Below are positions 37,239 to 45,688 of a DNA stretch of 64,000 nucleotides, one piece after another; position 1 is the stretch's first letter, and each line of letters starts with the position of its first letter. The translations under genes and the position numbers were made by a program. Under the pieces are notes generated by a model, which saw only the letters and a list, made by a program, of their open reading frames with translations, did not search any database and was not told where the DNA came from. The stretch is taken from assembly GCA_036262035.1 (NCBI GenBank), contig DATAJS010000005.1, positions 350,110 through 414,109 on the forward strand. Reading direction: 5' to 3'. Origin of the DNA: Burkholderiales bacterium (lineage in GTDB: Bacteria > Pseudomonadota > Gammaproteobacteria > Burkholderiales > SG8-41).

Positions 37239-37919
37239 TCATTTCTGTGCGGCGGCGAGGAGCTCGCGCAACAGCGGCACCGTCACGGGGCGCTTCGCTT
37301 CGAGCGAGTAGCGGTCGAGCGCGTCGAGGGTCGCGAGCAGCGCCGGCATGTCGCGCCGCGCATGGGTGAGGAGGTACTGCGACACGTCGGGCTGCAGCGT
37401 GAAGCCGCGCGCTTCCGCCCGCTCCGCGAGGGCCCGTGCCTTTTCCGCATCGCTCAGGGCGCGCACTTCGTAGACGAGCCCCCACGCGAGGCGGCTCGCG
37501 ACGTCCGCGCGCAGATTGAGTTGCGCCGGCGCGACCGAGCCCGCGGCGATCAGCACGCCGCCGCTCTCGCGCAGCACGTTGTAGAGATTGAACAGCACGA
37601 CCGCGCCGTCCCCGCTCAGGCGGTCGACGTCGTCGATCGCGACCGCGCGGAGCTCGTGCAGCGCGGGCACGATGTCCGCATCGCCGGTGCATGCGCGATA
37701 CTCGGCGGCGGCGCCCGCGCGGCGAAACGCCGCGATCGCCGCGCGCAACAGGTGCGTGCGTCCGCTGCCCGGCGCACCCCACAGATAGATGAAGCGCTCG
37801 CCGCGATCGCCGCGCGCGAGGCTCGAAAGCCGCTCGACGAGCTCTGCGTTGCAGCCCACGACGAAATTGTCGAGCGTCGGATCGGTCGAGATCGAGAAGT
37901 CGAAGGCGAGTTGCTTCAC
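37239..37919 (-). CDS. hda: DnaA regulatory inactivator Hda
   Basis: AAA+ DnaA homologue of 226 residues that, with the beta clamp, stimulates DnaA-ATP hydrolysis. It opens KQLAFDFSISTDPTLDNFV (QLAFDF is the clamp-binding motif); P-loop region is LWGAPGSGRTHLLRAA and Walker B-like VAIDDVDRL. The GTG at 37919 gives the family N-terminus; an extension upstream would run into the octamer repeats. Divergent from purM. Confidence 0.93.
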   Translation of the reverse strand: MKQLAFDFSISTDPTLDNFVVGCNAELVERLSSLARGDRGERFIYLWGAPGSGRTHLLRAAIAAFRRAGAAAEYRACTGDADIVPALHELRAVAIDDVDRLSGDGAVVLFNLYNVLRESGGVLIAAGSVAPAQLNLRADVASRLAWGLVYEVRALSDAEKARALAERAEARGFTLQPDVSQYLLTHARRDMPALLATLDALDRYSLEAKRPVTVPLLRELLAAAQK

Positions 37920-37934
37920 TGCTTTGTTAAAGGC

Positions 37935-37974
37935 GTGAACGGGTGAACGAGTGGACGGGTGAACGGGTAAAAGC
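37935..37974. repeat. Five 8-bp tandem repeats (GTGAACGG)
   Basis: GTGAACGG, GTGAACGA, GTGGACGG, GTGAACGG, GTAAAAGC in tandem, 15 bases upstream of the hda start and within the hda/purM divergent region, where both promoters must lie. A TAAAAT (38038-38043) six bases before the purM ATG could be a -10 for purM. Confidence 0.85.
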
Positions 37975-38049
37975 GCGGGCGTGCGCATTTTACACGCGCG
38001 AAGCGCCGGATTCGGCTAACGCGACAGCGACTTCCGGTAAAATTGCGTG

Positions 38050-39096
38050 ATGAATCCCTCCTCCTCTCTCACCTACCGCGACGCGGGCGTCGACATCGAC
38101 GCGGGTGACGCGCTCGTCGAAGCGATCAAGCCTTACGCCAAGCGCACGATGCGTCCCGGCGTGCTCGCCGGCATCGGCGGCTTCGGCGCGCTGTTCGAGA
38201 TTCCCAAGGGCTACAGCGAGCCGGTGCTCGTCTCGGGCACCGACGGCGTCGGCACCAAGCTCAAGCTCGCGTTCGAGCTCGATCGTCACGACACGATCGG
38301 CATCGACCTCGTCGCCATGAGCGTGAACGACATCCTCACCCTCGGCGCCGAGCCGCTGTACTTCCTCGATTACTACGCGTGCGGCAAGCTCGACGTCGCG
38401 ACCGCGAGCGAAGTCGTCAAAGGCATCGCGGCCGGCTGCGAGCGTGCGGGCTGCGCGCTGATCGGCGGCGAGACCGCCGAGATGCCGGGGATGTACACGC
38501 CGGGCGAATACGACCTTGCGGGCTTCGCGGTCGGCGTGGTCGAGAAATCGCGCATCGTCGACGGCTCGAAGATCGCGCCGGGCGACGTCGTGCTCGGGCT
38601 GGCGAGCGACGGTGCGCATTCGAACGGGTATTCGCTGATCCGCAAGATCGTCGACAAGAGCGGCGGCATCGCGCAGAGCATTCCCGCCGACGGCGGCGCG
38701 CAGCCGCTCGCCGATCTCGCGCTCGCGCCGACGCGCATCTACGTCAAACCCGTGCTCGCGCTGATGAAGGACGTGACGGTCAAAGGCATGGCGCACATCA
38801 CCGGCGGCGGCATCACGGAAAACGTGCCGCGCGTGCTCGCCGACGATCTCACCGCGCGCATCGAGCGCAATGCGTGGACGATGCCGCCGCTCTTCCAGTG
38901 GCTGCAGCGCCAGGGCAACGTCGCGGAGGACGAGATGCTGCGCGTCTTCAACTGCGGCATCGGCATGGTGCTCGTGGTCGACGCCGCCGATGCCGACCGT
39001 GCGATGCGCTTTCTGACCGATCAGGGTGAGCGCGTGTGGCGCATCGGCCGCATCGACCGGCGCAGCAGCGACGAACCGCAGACGATCGTCGCTTGA
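38050..39096 (+). CDS. purM: Phosphoribosylformylglycinamidine cyclo-ligase
   Basis: Closes FGAM to AIR in purine synthesis. The 348 residues contain [68 protein letters not shown] and [20 protein letters not shown] at 38050 is immediately preceded by an in-frame GTG, so either may be used. TAAAAT ends seven bases upstream, hinting at a very short leader. purN follows after 10 bases. Confidence 0.96.
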   Translation: MNPSSSLTYRDAGVDIDAGDALVEAIKPYAKRTMRPGVLAGIGGFGALFEIPKGYSEPVLVSGTDGVGTKLKLAFELDRHDTIGIDLVAMSVNDILTLGAEPLYFLDYYACGKLDVATASEVVKGIAAGCERAGCALIGGETAEMPGMYTPGEYDLAGFAVGVVEKSRIVDGSKIAPGDVVLGLASDGAHSNGYSLIRKIVDKSGGIAQSIPADGGAQPLADLALAPTRIYVKPVLALMKDVTVKGMAHITGGGITENVPRVLADDLTARIERNAWTMPPLFQWLQRQGNVAEDEMLRVFNCGIGMVLVVDAADADRAMRFLTDQGERVWRIGRIDRRSSDEPQTIVA

Positions 39097-39106
39097 GCTC
39101 GCGCGC

Positions 39107-39754
39107 GTGAAGCGCATCGTCGTCCTGATCTCCGGCCGCGGCAGCAACATGCAATCGCTGCTCGAAGCCGACCTGCCCGCGAGCTTCGAGGCGGTGATCA
39201 GCAACGTGCCGAATGCCGGCGGGCTTGCGATCGCGCAGCGCCACGGCGTGGCGACCTCGGTGATCGATCACACCGCGTACGCCGACCGCGAAGCCTTCGA
39301 CGCGGTGCTGCGGACCGAGATCGACCGCCACCAGCCCGATCTCGTCGTGCTCGCGGGTTTCATGCGCGTGCTGACCGAGGCCACGGTGAAGCACTACGCG
39401 GGGCGCATGCTCAACATCCACCCCTCGCTGCTGCCCGCCTTTCCCGGCCTGCACACGCACCGCAAGGCGCTCGCGGCCGGCCTGCGCATCCACGGCTGCA
39501 CCGTGCATTTCGTGACGCCTCAGCTCGACCACGGCCCCATCGTCGTACAGGCGGCGGTGCCGGTGCTCGACGGCGACACCGAAGCGGGCCTCGCCGCGCG
39601 GGTGCTCGCGCAGGAGCATCGCATCTACGTCCAGGCGGTGCGCTGGTTCTGCGAGGACCGGTTGAGCATCGCGGACGGCAAAGTACATATCGCAGCGGTT
39701 GCAGAGGCGGCCGGCGCGCTGCTGAGTCCTCCGCCCGACGCCCTAAAGCGTTGA
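39107..39754 (+). CDS. purN: Phosphoribosylglycinamide formyltransferase
   Basis: Transfers formyl from 10-formyl-THF to GAR. The 215 residues show IVVLISGRGSNMQSLLEA, LAGFMRVLTEATVKHYAGRM, the catalytic NIHPSLLPAFPGLHTH (Asn-His) and HFVTPQLDHGPIVVQAAV. Start GTG at 39107, with only a weak ribosome-binding site after purM. Confidence 0.96.
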   Translation: MKRIVVLISGRGSNMQSLLEADLPASFEAVISNVPNAGGLAIAQRHGVATSVIDHTAYADREAFDAVLRTEIDRHQPDLVVLAGFMRVLTEATVKHYAGRMLNIHPSLLPAFPGLHTHRKALAAGLRIHGCTVHFVTPQLDHGPIVVQAAVPVLDGDTEAGLAARVLAQEHRIYVQAVRWFCEDRLSIADGKVHIAAVAEAAGALLSPPPDALKR

Positions 39755-39807
39755 TCGTATGAGCCGCGGCGCGAACCCGCGCGGCGCTTCGTGGTCTAGG
39801 GTCTGTC

Positions 39808-40518
39808 ATGAAATCTCGCATTCGATACCTCGCGCTTCTCGCCGTCCTTTGCGTCGCCGCGGCGAGCGCTCAAGCTGCGCCGCGCTCGGTGCGCGCGACC
39901 TACAGCGCCACGATGAACGGCCTGCCGATCGGGACCATCAGCGAGCATTTCGAATCCGACGGCAGCACCTACAAGATCGTCAGCGACACCAAGCCGCAGG
40001 GGCTCGCGGCGCTGATCCAGCGCCAGCCGCTGCGCTTCACGAGCGCGGGTGCGCTCACCACGCAAGGCCTGAAGCCGTCGCAATTCGACGGACGGCGCAG
40101 CGCCGGCGAAGCGCCGCAGGTCTCCGCCGAGTTCGACTGGGGGGAGAAGCAGGTCACGCTCAAGCACCAGGGCAAGATCGAATCGTTCCCGCTGCCGCCC
40201 GGCACGCAGGACCGGCTGTCGGTCATGTACCAGTTCATGTTCCTCGCGCCCGAGCGCATCCGGCAGCTCGATTTCCCGATGACCAACGGGCGCAAGATCG
40301 ACCGTTACCGCTATCGCGCGACCGACGACGTGGAGATCGATACCGGCGTGGGCCGCCTGAAGACGGTGCATCTGGTAAAACAGCGGGAGCCGGGCGACAC
40401 CGTCACCGAGGTGTGGATCTCGCCCCGGCACCAGAACCTGCCGGTCAAAATGCTGATCGTCGAAAAAGACGGCGTGCGCTTCGAACAACTGATCCAGAGC
40501 GTGGAGGTCCGCGATTAA
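39808..40518 (+). CDS. Exported DUF3108 protein (first copy)
   Basis: A 236-residue exported protein: signal peptide ending SAQAAPRS (about 1-23), then a DUF3108 beta domain with ATYSATMNGLPIGTISEHFE and a closing EVWISPRHQNLPVKMLIVEK. Function unknown; related proteins are envelope components. Followed directly by a paralogue. Confidence 0.85.
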   Translation: MKSRIRYLALLAVLCVAAASAQAAPRSVRATYSATMNGLPIGTISEHFESDGSTYKIVSDTKPQGLAALIQRQPLRFTSAGALTTQGLKPSQFDGRRSAGEAPQVSAEFDWGEKQVTLKHQGKIESFPLPPGTQDRLSVMYQFMFLAPERIRQLDFPMTNGRKIDRYRYRATDDVEIDTGVGRLKTVHLVKQREPGDTVTEVWISPRHQNLPVKMLIVEKDGVRFEQLIQSVEVRD

Positions 40519-40537
40519 CGCCGCCTCCTGGAGGCGT

Positions 40538-41569
40538 TTGGCGCTCGCGGCCGGCCTGTCCGGCGTCGCGCACGCGCTGGTGGCCGGCTACGCGCACTTC
40601 GAGCTCCCCGAAGCCCCGGCGGACCGGATACCGCTGGCCGTGCGGATTGCCGAAGCGCCCCCGCGCGCTCCCCCATCCGTCGCGCCCCCGAAGCCCAAGC
40701 GCCGCGCTCGGCCCGACGTGCAAGTCGCCGCCGCGGTAGCCATGCCGTCGCCGATTCCGGCCGCGATCGGCGATCCTGAAGACCCGGTCGTGGAGGACGC
40801 GCCGGCGGTCGAAAGCGCCGAAGCGCCGCAGCGCGAGCCCGTGGTCGTCGCCGAGGCGCCGAAGCCCGGGCCCGAAGCCGCGCCCGAGCCCGCCGCGCCG
40901 GTGCGCAAGCTCCCGCGCAGGGGCCGCATCACGTACGACATGCTCTACGGCCGCGACGGCTTCCCGGCCGGACGCACGGTGCAGACGTGGGAAGCGGACC
41001 AGGGCCGCTATCGGCTCGCGAGCCATTCGGAGACGATCGGCATCGTCGACCTGATCCGCTCGCAGTACCGCACCTATTCGAGCCGCGGCGCGGTCACGCG
41101 CGAAGGGCTGAAGCCCGAGTCCTTCAAGATGGTGCGCAACCGCGGGCGCGGCCGTGCGAACGAGGAAGCGAGCGCGCAGTTCGACTGGAAACAGGCGACT
41201 CTCACGCTGGGCCGCACGGCCGAGCAGCGGCAGGTGAAGCTGCCGCCGAAGAGTCAGGACCTGCTGTCGTTCATCTTCCAGCTCTCGCTCGACCCGCCCG
41301 CGCCGGGGCGGCTCTCGCAGGTCGTCACCACCGGCTCGCGCATCGAGGTGTACGAGCTCGACGTGCTGGGCGAGGAAGTCATCGACACACCGCTCGGCAT
41401 GATGCGCGCGCTCCCGATCAAACAGGTGCGCAAAGGCAACGAGGAATCGATCGAGCTGTGGCTCGCGCTCGAATACCGCTACCTGCCGGTGAAGCTGCGC
41501 TTCTTCGACAAGCAGGGCGAGCCGCAGGGCGAGCAGGTCGTCGCGGATATTCGGCTGATCGAAAACTGA
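40538..41569 (+). CDS. DUF3108 protein with proline-rich N-terminus (second copy)
   Basis: A 343-residue membrane-anchored or exported protein. A hydrophobic N-terminus (LALAAGLSGVAHALVAGYA) is followed by about 90 residues rich in Pro, Ala and Glu, TonB-like in composition, then a DUF3108 domain (about 125-343, GRITYDMLYGRDGFPAGRT) like the previous gene. The given start is TTG at 40538. An ATT at 40514 overlapping the previous stop has a better-spaced GGAGG and adds NAASWRR, giving a natural positive-inside N-terminus; the true start is open. Confidence 0.82.
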   Translation: MALAAGLSGVAHALVAGYAHFELPEAPADRIPLAVRIAEAPPRAPPSVAPPKPKRRARPDVQVAAAVAMPSPIPAAIGDPEDPVVEDAPAVESAEAPQREPVVVAEAPKPGPEAAPEPAAPVRKLPRRGRITYDMLYGRDGFPAGRTVQTWEADQGRYRLASHSETIGIVDLIRSQYRTYSSRGAVTREGLKPESFKMVRNRGRGRANEEASAQFDWKQATLTLGRTAEQRQVKLPPKSQDLLSFIFQLSLDPPAPGRLSQVVTTGSRIEVYELDVLGEEVIDTPLGMMRALPIKQVRKGNEESIELWLALEYRYLPVKLRFFDKQGEPQGEQVVADIRLIEN

Positions 41570-41577
41570 GCGAGCGC

Positions 41578-41637
41578 CTCGTCCGTCACCGACTTATCCG
41601 TCACCGCCTCATCCGTCACCGCTTCACCCGTCACTTG
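41578..41637. repeat. Four 15-bp tandem repeats
   Basis: CTCGTCCGTCACCGA, CTTATCCGTCACCGC, CTCATCCGTCACCGC, TTCACCCGTCACTTG fill the gap between the DUF3108 gene and the methyltransferase start at 41640. No ribosome-binding site is visible between the last unit and the ATG. Confidence 0.85.
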
Positions 41638-41639
41638 TC

Positions 41640-42884
41640 ATGCAACGAAAACTCCTCGACGCAGCCACCGAGGCCCTGGGCCGCGTCCTCAAGTTCGAGC
41701 AGCCCGCAGACGCCGTACTGAGCGCCTGGTTCCGCGAGCATCACGCGCTCGGCCCGCATGACCGCGCATTCGTCGCCGAAGGCGTGTTCGGCGTGCTGCG
41801 CCACAAGCGTACGCTCGAGCGTGTGGTCGGCACGCCGACCGCTCGCCGGCTGCTCCTCGGCTGGGTCGCCCGCCATTCGGGCATGACCGCCAAGGTGAAG
41901 CCGCTGGTGAAGCCGGCGGAAGCCGAAGCGCTCGAAACCTATGCCGCTGCGGCACCCGAGCTCACCCCCGCCGAGCGCGCGGAGCTGCCGGACTGGGTGT
42001 TCGAGCGGGTGGGAGCCGACCTGGGCGAAGCCGGTGCGCTTGCGCTCGGCGCCAGCCTGCAGGAGCCGGCGCCGCTCGACCTGCGGGTGAACACCCTCAA
42101 GGCCGACCGTCACGACGTCCTCAAGTCCTTGCGCGGCAAAGGTATTCCGGCCGAGCCGACGCCCTACTCACCGGCCGGCGTCCGGATTTTCGGCAAGCCC
42201 GCCATCAACCGCGACCCGCTCTTCACCGAGGGCGCGCTCGAGGTCCAGGACGAAGGCAGCCAGCTCGTCGGCTATCTCCTCGCGCCGACGCGGCACGATC
42301 TCGTGGTCGATTTCTGCGCGGGGGCCGGCGGCAAGTCGCTGATGCTCGGCGCGATGATGCGTTCCCAGGGACGGCTGTACGCGTTCGACGTTTCGGCTGC
42401 CCGGCTGGCGAGGCTCAAGCCGCGGCTCAAGCGCTCGGGTCTTTCCAACGTCCATCCGCACCAGATCGCCAACGAGCACGATCCCAAGGTGAAGCGGCTC
42501 GGCGGTAAGATCGACCGGGTGCTCGTCGACGCGCCGTGCACCGGCCTCGGCACGCTGCGCCGCAATCCCGACCTCAAATGGCGGCAATCGCCGCAAACGG
42601 TCGTCGAAATGCGCGCCAAACAGGCGGCGATCCTCAGGGCGGCGGCGTCGCTGGTGAAACCCGGCGGGCGGCTGGTCTACGCCACGTGCAGCGTGCTAAC
42701 CGAGGAAAACGAGGCGATCGTCGCGTCTTTTCTGGACGAGACGCCAGGGTTCGGGATCGTAAAATGCAGCGATCTCCTGAAGCACCACGGCATCGACATC
42801 GACGTGGGGCAGACCTTGCGGCTGTGGCCGCACATCCACGGCACGGACGGCTTTTTCGCGGCGGCGCTGGAACGCGCCCGCTAG
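41640..42884 (+). CDS. RsmB/NOP-family RNA m5C methyltransferase
   Basis: SAM-dependent RNA cytosine-C5 methyltransferase of 414 residues. SAM loop VDFCAGAGGKSLMLGAM, motif IV VDAPCTGLGTLRRNPDLKW and motif VI VYATCSVLTEENE carry the two conserved cysteines. The N-terminal third (about 1-140) is helical, as in RsmB, but lacks a clear NusB-like signature, so 16S C967 specificity is likely rather than certain. ATG follows the 15-bp repeats without a Shine-Dalgarno. Confidence 0.88.
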   Translation: MQRKLLDAATEALGRVLKFEQPADAVLSAWFREHHALGPHDRAFVAEGVFGVLRHKRTLERVVGTPTARRLLLGWVARHSGMTAKVKPLVKPAEAEALETYAAAAPELTPAERAELPDWVFERVGADLGEAGALALGASLQEPAPLDLRVNTLKADRHDVLKSLRGKGIPAEPTPYSPAGVRIFGKPAINRDPLFTEGALEVQDEGSQLVGYLLAPTRHDLVVDFCAGAGGKSLMLGAMMRSQGRLYAFDVSAARLARLKPRLKRSGLSNVHPHQIANEHDPKVKRLGGKIDRVLVDAPCTGLGTLRRNPDLKWRQSPQTVVEMRAKQAAILRAAASLVKPGGRLVYATCSVLTEENEAIVASFLDETPGFGIVKCSDLLKHHGIDIDVGQTLRLWPHIHGTDGFFAAALERAR

Positions 42885-42953
42885 CGCGGTCGCGCGGGTA
42901 AAACGCGTTTGGCTCCAGCGGTTTGCAACGCCGCTCAAACCTCGTTAAATGTT

Positions 42954-42982
42954 TTGCTGCGCCGGTTGAACTTAGCTACACT
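42954..42982 (+). promoter_or_regulatory. Probable promoter of the desaturase gene
   Basis: TTGCTG (42954-42959), a 17-base spacer and TACACT (42977-42982). Downstream, CCCCC-GTCAAAA-GGGGG (about 42984-43000) could form a small hairpin in the leader, and GGGAG stands six bases before the ATG at 43023. Confidence 0.55.
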
Positions 42983-43022
42983 CCCCCCGTCAAAAGGGGG
43001 CGTTTTTAACTCAGGGAGTCGC

Positions 43023-44186
43023 ATGTTTACAGGGGTCTGGGATTTACCGTGGTGGGGCTACGTCGTTTACACGCTCGTCCTCACGCACATCACGATCGCC
43101 GGGGTCACGATCTATCTGCATCGTCACCAGGCGCACCGTGCGCTGGACCTGCATCCGCTCCCTAGCCACTTCTTCCGCTTCTGGCTGTGGTTCACCACCG
43201 GCATGATCACCAAGGAGTGGGCGGCGATCCATCGCAAGCACCACGCCAAGTGCGAGACCGCTGACGATCCGCACAGCCCGCAGATCTACGGCATCAAGAA
43301 AGTGCTGTGGGAAGGCGCCGAGCTCTATCGCAAGGAAGCCCTGAACAAGGAGACGATGGACCGCTACGGGCACGGCACGCCCGATGACTGGATCGAGCGC
43401 AATCTCTACAGCCGCTACAACGTCCTCGGCATCTCGATCCTGCTCGTGCTGAACTTCGTGCTGTTCGGCTTCATCGGCATCACGATCTGGGCGGTGCAGA
43501 TGGTCTGGATCCCGCTCCTCGCCGCGGGAGTGATCAACGGCATCGGCCACTACTGGGGCTATCGCAACTTCCAGCCTTCGGACACCAGCCGCAACATCCT
43601 GCCGTGGGGCATCCTCATCGGCGGCGAAGAGCTGCACAACAACCATCACGCGTACGGCACGTCGGCGAAGCTGTCGAACGCGTGGTACGAGTTCGACATC
43701 GGCTGGCTGTACATCTGCATGCTGAAGTCGCTCGGACTGGCGGAAGTGAAGAAGATCGCGCCCAAGCTCAAGCTCGCGCCGGCGAAGCCGCAGTGCGATC
43801 ACGAGACGCTGCAGGCAATCGTCACGCACCGCTACGAAGTCATCACCAAGTACGCGAAGTCGGTGCGCAAGACGTGCGCCGCGGAGATCGCCACGCTGCG
43901 CGCGACCAAGGTCACCATCGAGTGGTCGCGCCTGAAGCGCTGGCTGCACATCGACACCAACGCCCTTCCCGCGCCGGAGCGCGAGCAGCGCGACCAGATC
44001 ATCCGGGCGAGCAGCAAGCTCGCGACGGTCTACACGATGCGCGACGAGCTCGCGGCGCTGTGGCAGCGTTCCGCCGCGTCGAAGGAGGAGCTGGTGCACA
44101 AGCTCGAAGACTGGTGCAAGCGCGCCGAGGCGAGCGGCATCGAAGCGCTGAGCACGTTCTCCCGGCGCCTGCGCTGCTACGCATAA
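43023..44186 (+). CDS. Membrane fatty acid (acyl-CoA delta-9-type) desaturase
   Basis: Di-iron desaturase of 387 residues embedded in the inner membrane. The three histidine boxes are visible: HRHQAHR, HRKHH and HNNHH, with hydrophobic helices between them (VVYTLVLTHITIAGVTIYL, ILLVLNFVLFGFIGITIWAV). It introduces a double bond into an acyl chain and probably adjusts membrane fluidity. A helical C-terminal extension of about 120 residues (AKYAKSVRKTCAAEIATLR onward) is typical of betaproteobacterial members. Own promoter and terminator. Confidence 0.92.
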   Translation: MFTGVWDLPWWGYVVYTLVLTHITIAGVTIYLHRHQAHRALDLHPLPSHFFRFWLWFTTGMITKEWAAIHRKHHAKCETADDPHSPQIYGIKKVLWEGAELYRKEALNKETMDRYGHGTPDDWIERNLYSRYNVLGISILLVLNFVLFGFIGITIWAVQMVWIPLLAAGVINGIGHYWGYRNFQPSDTSRNILPWGILIGGEELHNNHHAYGTSAKLSNAWYEFDIGWLYICMLKSLGLAEVKKIAPKLKLAPAKPQCDHETLQAIVTHRYEVITKYAKSVRKTCAAEIATLRATKVTIEWSRLKRWLHIDTNALPAPEREQRDQIIRASSKLATVYTMRDELAALWQRSAASKEELVHKLEDWCKRAEASGIEALSTFSRRLRCYA

Positions 44187-44202
44187 GCGAAACGCAGAAA
44201 CG

Positions 44203-44232
44203 AAAAAGCCCGCGAATTCGCGGGCTTTTTTT
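44203..44232 (+). terminator. Rho-independent terminator after the desaturase
   Basis: AGCCCGCG-AATT-CGCGGGCT stem flanked by an A-run on the left and seven Ts on the right, 17 bases after the stop. Confidence 0.9.
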
Positions 44233-44292
44233 ATTGCATCGCGCCCGGTCAGACCCGGCCTCTTGGGATTGCCCCCCGGTTTTTCACGGCGA

Positions 44293-44320
44293 CAAAAAAC
44301 CCGCTCGAGGCGGGTTTTTG
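44293..44320 (-). terminator. Rho-independent terminator of rpmB-rpmG
   Basis: On the minus strand AACCCGCC-TCGA-GCGGGTT followed by a T-run, 20 bases after the rpmG stop. Flanking A/T runs make it potentially bidirectional. Confidence 0.85.
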
Positions 44321-44339
44321 GTCGCACCGAAAACCAGGG

Positions 44340-44495
44340 TTACTTGATTTTGGTTTCCTTGTAGATCACGTGCTTGCGCGCGACGGGATCGAATTTCTTG
44401 ATCTCCATCTTGTCCGGCTTGGTGCGCTTGTTCTTGGTCGTCGTGTAGAAGTGGCCGGTTCCGGCCGTCGACTCCAGCTTGATCTTTTCTCTCAT
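44340..44495 (-). CDS. rpmG: 50S ribosomal protein L33
   Basis: A 51-residue ribosomal protein, [20 protein letters not shown] then [20 protein letters not shown] and [11 protein letters not shown]. This is the cysteine-free form of L33. GGGAG stands eight bases before ATG 44495. Second gene of rpmB-rpmG, ended by a clear terminator. Confidence 0.97.
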   Translation of the reverse strand: MREKIKLESTAGTGHFYTTTKNKRTKPDKMEIKKFDPVARKHVIYKETKIK

Positions 44496-44518
44496 CGCTT
44501 AGCTCCCAGTGACGGCAG

Positions 44519-44752
44519 TTAGATCTCGCCGCGCTCGCGCAGATCGGCGAGGACGACGTCGATGCCCTTCTTGTCGATGGTGCGCAGCCCCGCGTTCGAC
44601 ACGCGCAGGCGCACCCAGCGGTTCTCGCTCTCGACCCAGAAACGGCGCGATTGCAGGTTCGGCAGAAAGCGCCGCTTGGTCTTGTTGTTCGCGTGGGAAA
44701 CATTGTTCCCGACGATCGGCTTCTTTCCCGTGACTTGACAGACGCGTGCCAT
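44519..44752 (-). CDS. rpmB: 50S ribosomal protein L28
   Basis: A 77-residue ribosomal protein: [39 protein letters not shown] and the C-terminal [23 protein letters not shown] at 44752 with GGAG upstream. It has a good promoter at 44784-44812 and is followed 23 bases later by rpmG. Confidence 0.97.
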   Translation of the reverse strand: MARVCQVTGKKPIVGNNVSHANNKTKRRFLPNLQSRRFWVESENRWVRLRVSNAGLRTIDKKGIDVVLADLRERGEI

Positions 44753-44783
44753 GACTATGGCTCCAGAATTCGCAAAACAGCGG

Positions 44784-44812
44784 ATTTTACTGATTTTTTG
44801 CCGTGCGCTCAA
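44784..44812 (-). promoter_or_regulatory. Promoter of rpmB-rpmG
   Basis: TTGAGC (44807-44812), exactly 17 bases, then TAAAAT (44784-44789) on the minus strand, 32 bases before the rpmB start. Strong sigma-70-like match. Confidence 0.75.
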
Positions 44813-44843
44813 CCCTGGGGACAGAGGCAGGAAGGGCGGTCCG

Positions 44844-44873
44844 CAAGGAGGGAAACCTCGGTTTCCCTCCTTG
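44844..44873. repeat. Perfect 14-bp hairpin downstream of radC
   Basis: CAAGGAGGGAAACC and GGTTTCCCTCCTTG are exact complements around a 2-base TC. It lies between the radC end and the rpmB promoter; no T-run follows on either strand. Confidence 0.85.
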
Positions 44874-44888
44874 GCGTTACCGGGCGAA

Positions 44889-44924
44889 GCCGAGCGGGGC
44901 CTGCTAAAGCAGGCCCCGCTCGGC
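44889..44924. repeat. Perfect 17-bp hairpin spanning the radC stop
   Basis: GCCGAGCGGGGCCTGCT and AGCAGGCCCCGCTCGGC are exact complements around AA. The right arm encodes the last RadC codons (AERGLL) and the stop (44906-44904) falls at the loop. A very stable, GC-rich 3' structure. Confidence 0.9.
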
Positions 44925-45578
44925 AAACGACATCGCCGCGTCCCCGCCGACCACGAAATGGTCCAGCACCTTCACGTCCACCAGCGCCAGGGTGTGCTTG
45001 AGGGTCTGAGTGAGCGCCTCGTCGGCCCGGCTCGGCTCCGCAACGCCCGACGGGTGATTGTGCGCGAAAATCACCGCCGCGGCGTTGTAGTGCAGCGCCT
45101 GCTTCACGATCTCGCGGGGGAATACGCTGGTCTGGGTCAGCGTGCCGCGGAAGAGCTCTTCGACCTCCAGCACCCGGTTCTGCGCGTCGAGAAAGACCCC
45201 GACGAAGACTTCGTGCGCCTTGCCCTGCAGCCTCAGCCGCAGGTAATCGCGCACCGCCTGCGGCGACGAGAGCGCCGCGCCGCGGGCGAGCGTCTCGCGG
45301 AGCGCGCGGCGGCTCATCTCGAGCACGGCATGGAGCTGAGCGTACTTGGCGTCGCCGAGCCCCGCGATGCCTTCGAACTTCCTCTTGTCCGCGGTGAGCA
45401 GCGCGTGCAGCGAGCCGAAGCGCTTCAGCACCTCGCGTGCAAGGTCGACGGCGGTCATCCCCTTGATCCCGGTCCGCAGCAGGATCGCGATGAGCTCCGC
45501 GTCCGACAGGAACTCGGGTCCCTTCGCGAGCAGCTTCTCGCGCGGCCTTTCCTCCAGCGGCCAGTCGACGATTCTCAT
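44904..45578 (-). CDS. radC: RadC-family JAB1/MPN-domain protein
   Basis: A 224-residue protein with an N-terminal helix-hairpin-helix part ([28 protein letters not shown]) and a JAMM metalloprotease-like domain: Glu123, His173 and His175 (AHNHPSG) and Asp186 are present. Role is unknown despite the name; not a proven repair factor. ATG 45578 with GGGAGGG is preferred to an upstream frame extension of 21 codons. It ends inside a perfect hairpin. Confidence 0.93.
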   Translation of the reverse strand: MRIVDWPLEERPREKLLAKGPEFLSDAELIAILLRTGIKGMTAVDLAREVLKRFGSLHALLTADKRKFEGIAGLGDAKYAQLHAVLEMSRRALRETLARGAALSSPQAVRDYLRLRLQGKAHEVFVGVFLDAQNRVLEVEELFRGTLTQTSVFPREIVKQALHYNAAAVIFAHNHPSGVAEPSRADEALTQTLKHTLALVDVKVLDHFVVGGDAAMSFAERGLL

Positions 45579-45688
45579 GTCGCGCCCTCCCCTGTCAACC
45601 GCTTGTGTGACTAACGTCGCATGTGCGTGCGTCGTCGCCAAGCCATGCGGTCTAAGCTACACTGAGCGCCGCCCGAAAGTGTCCTTAC

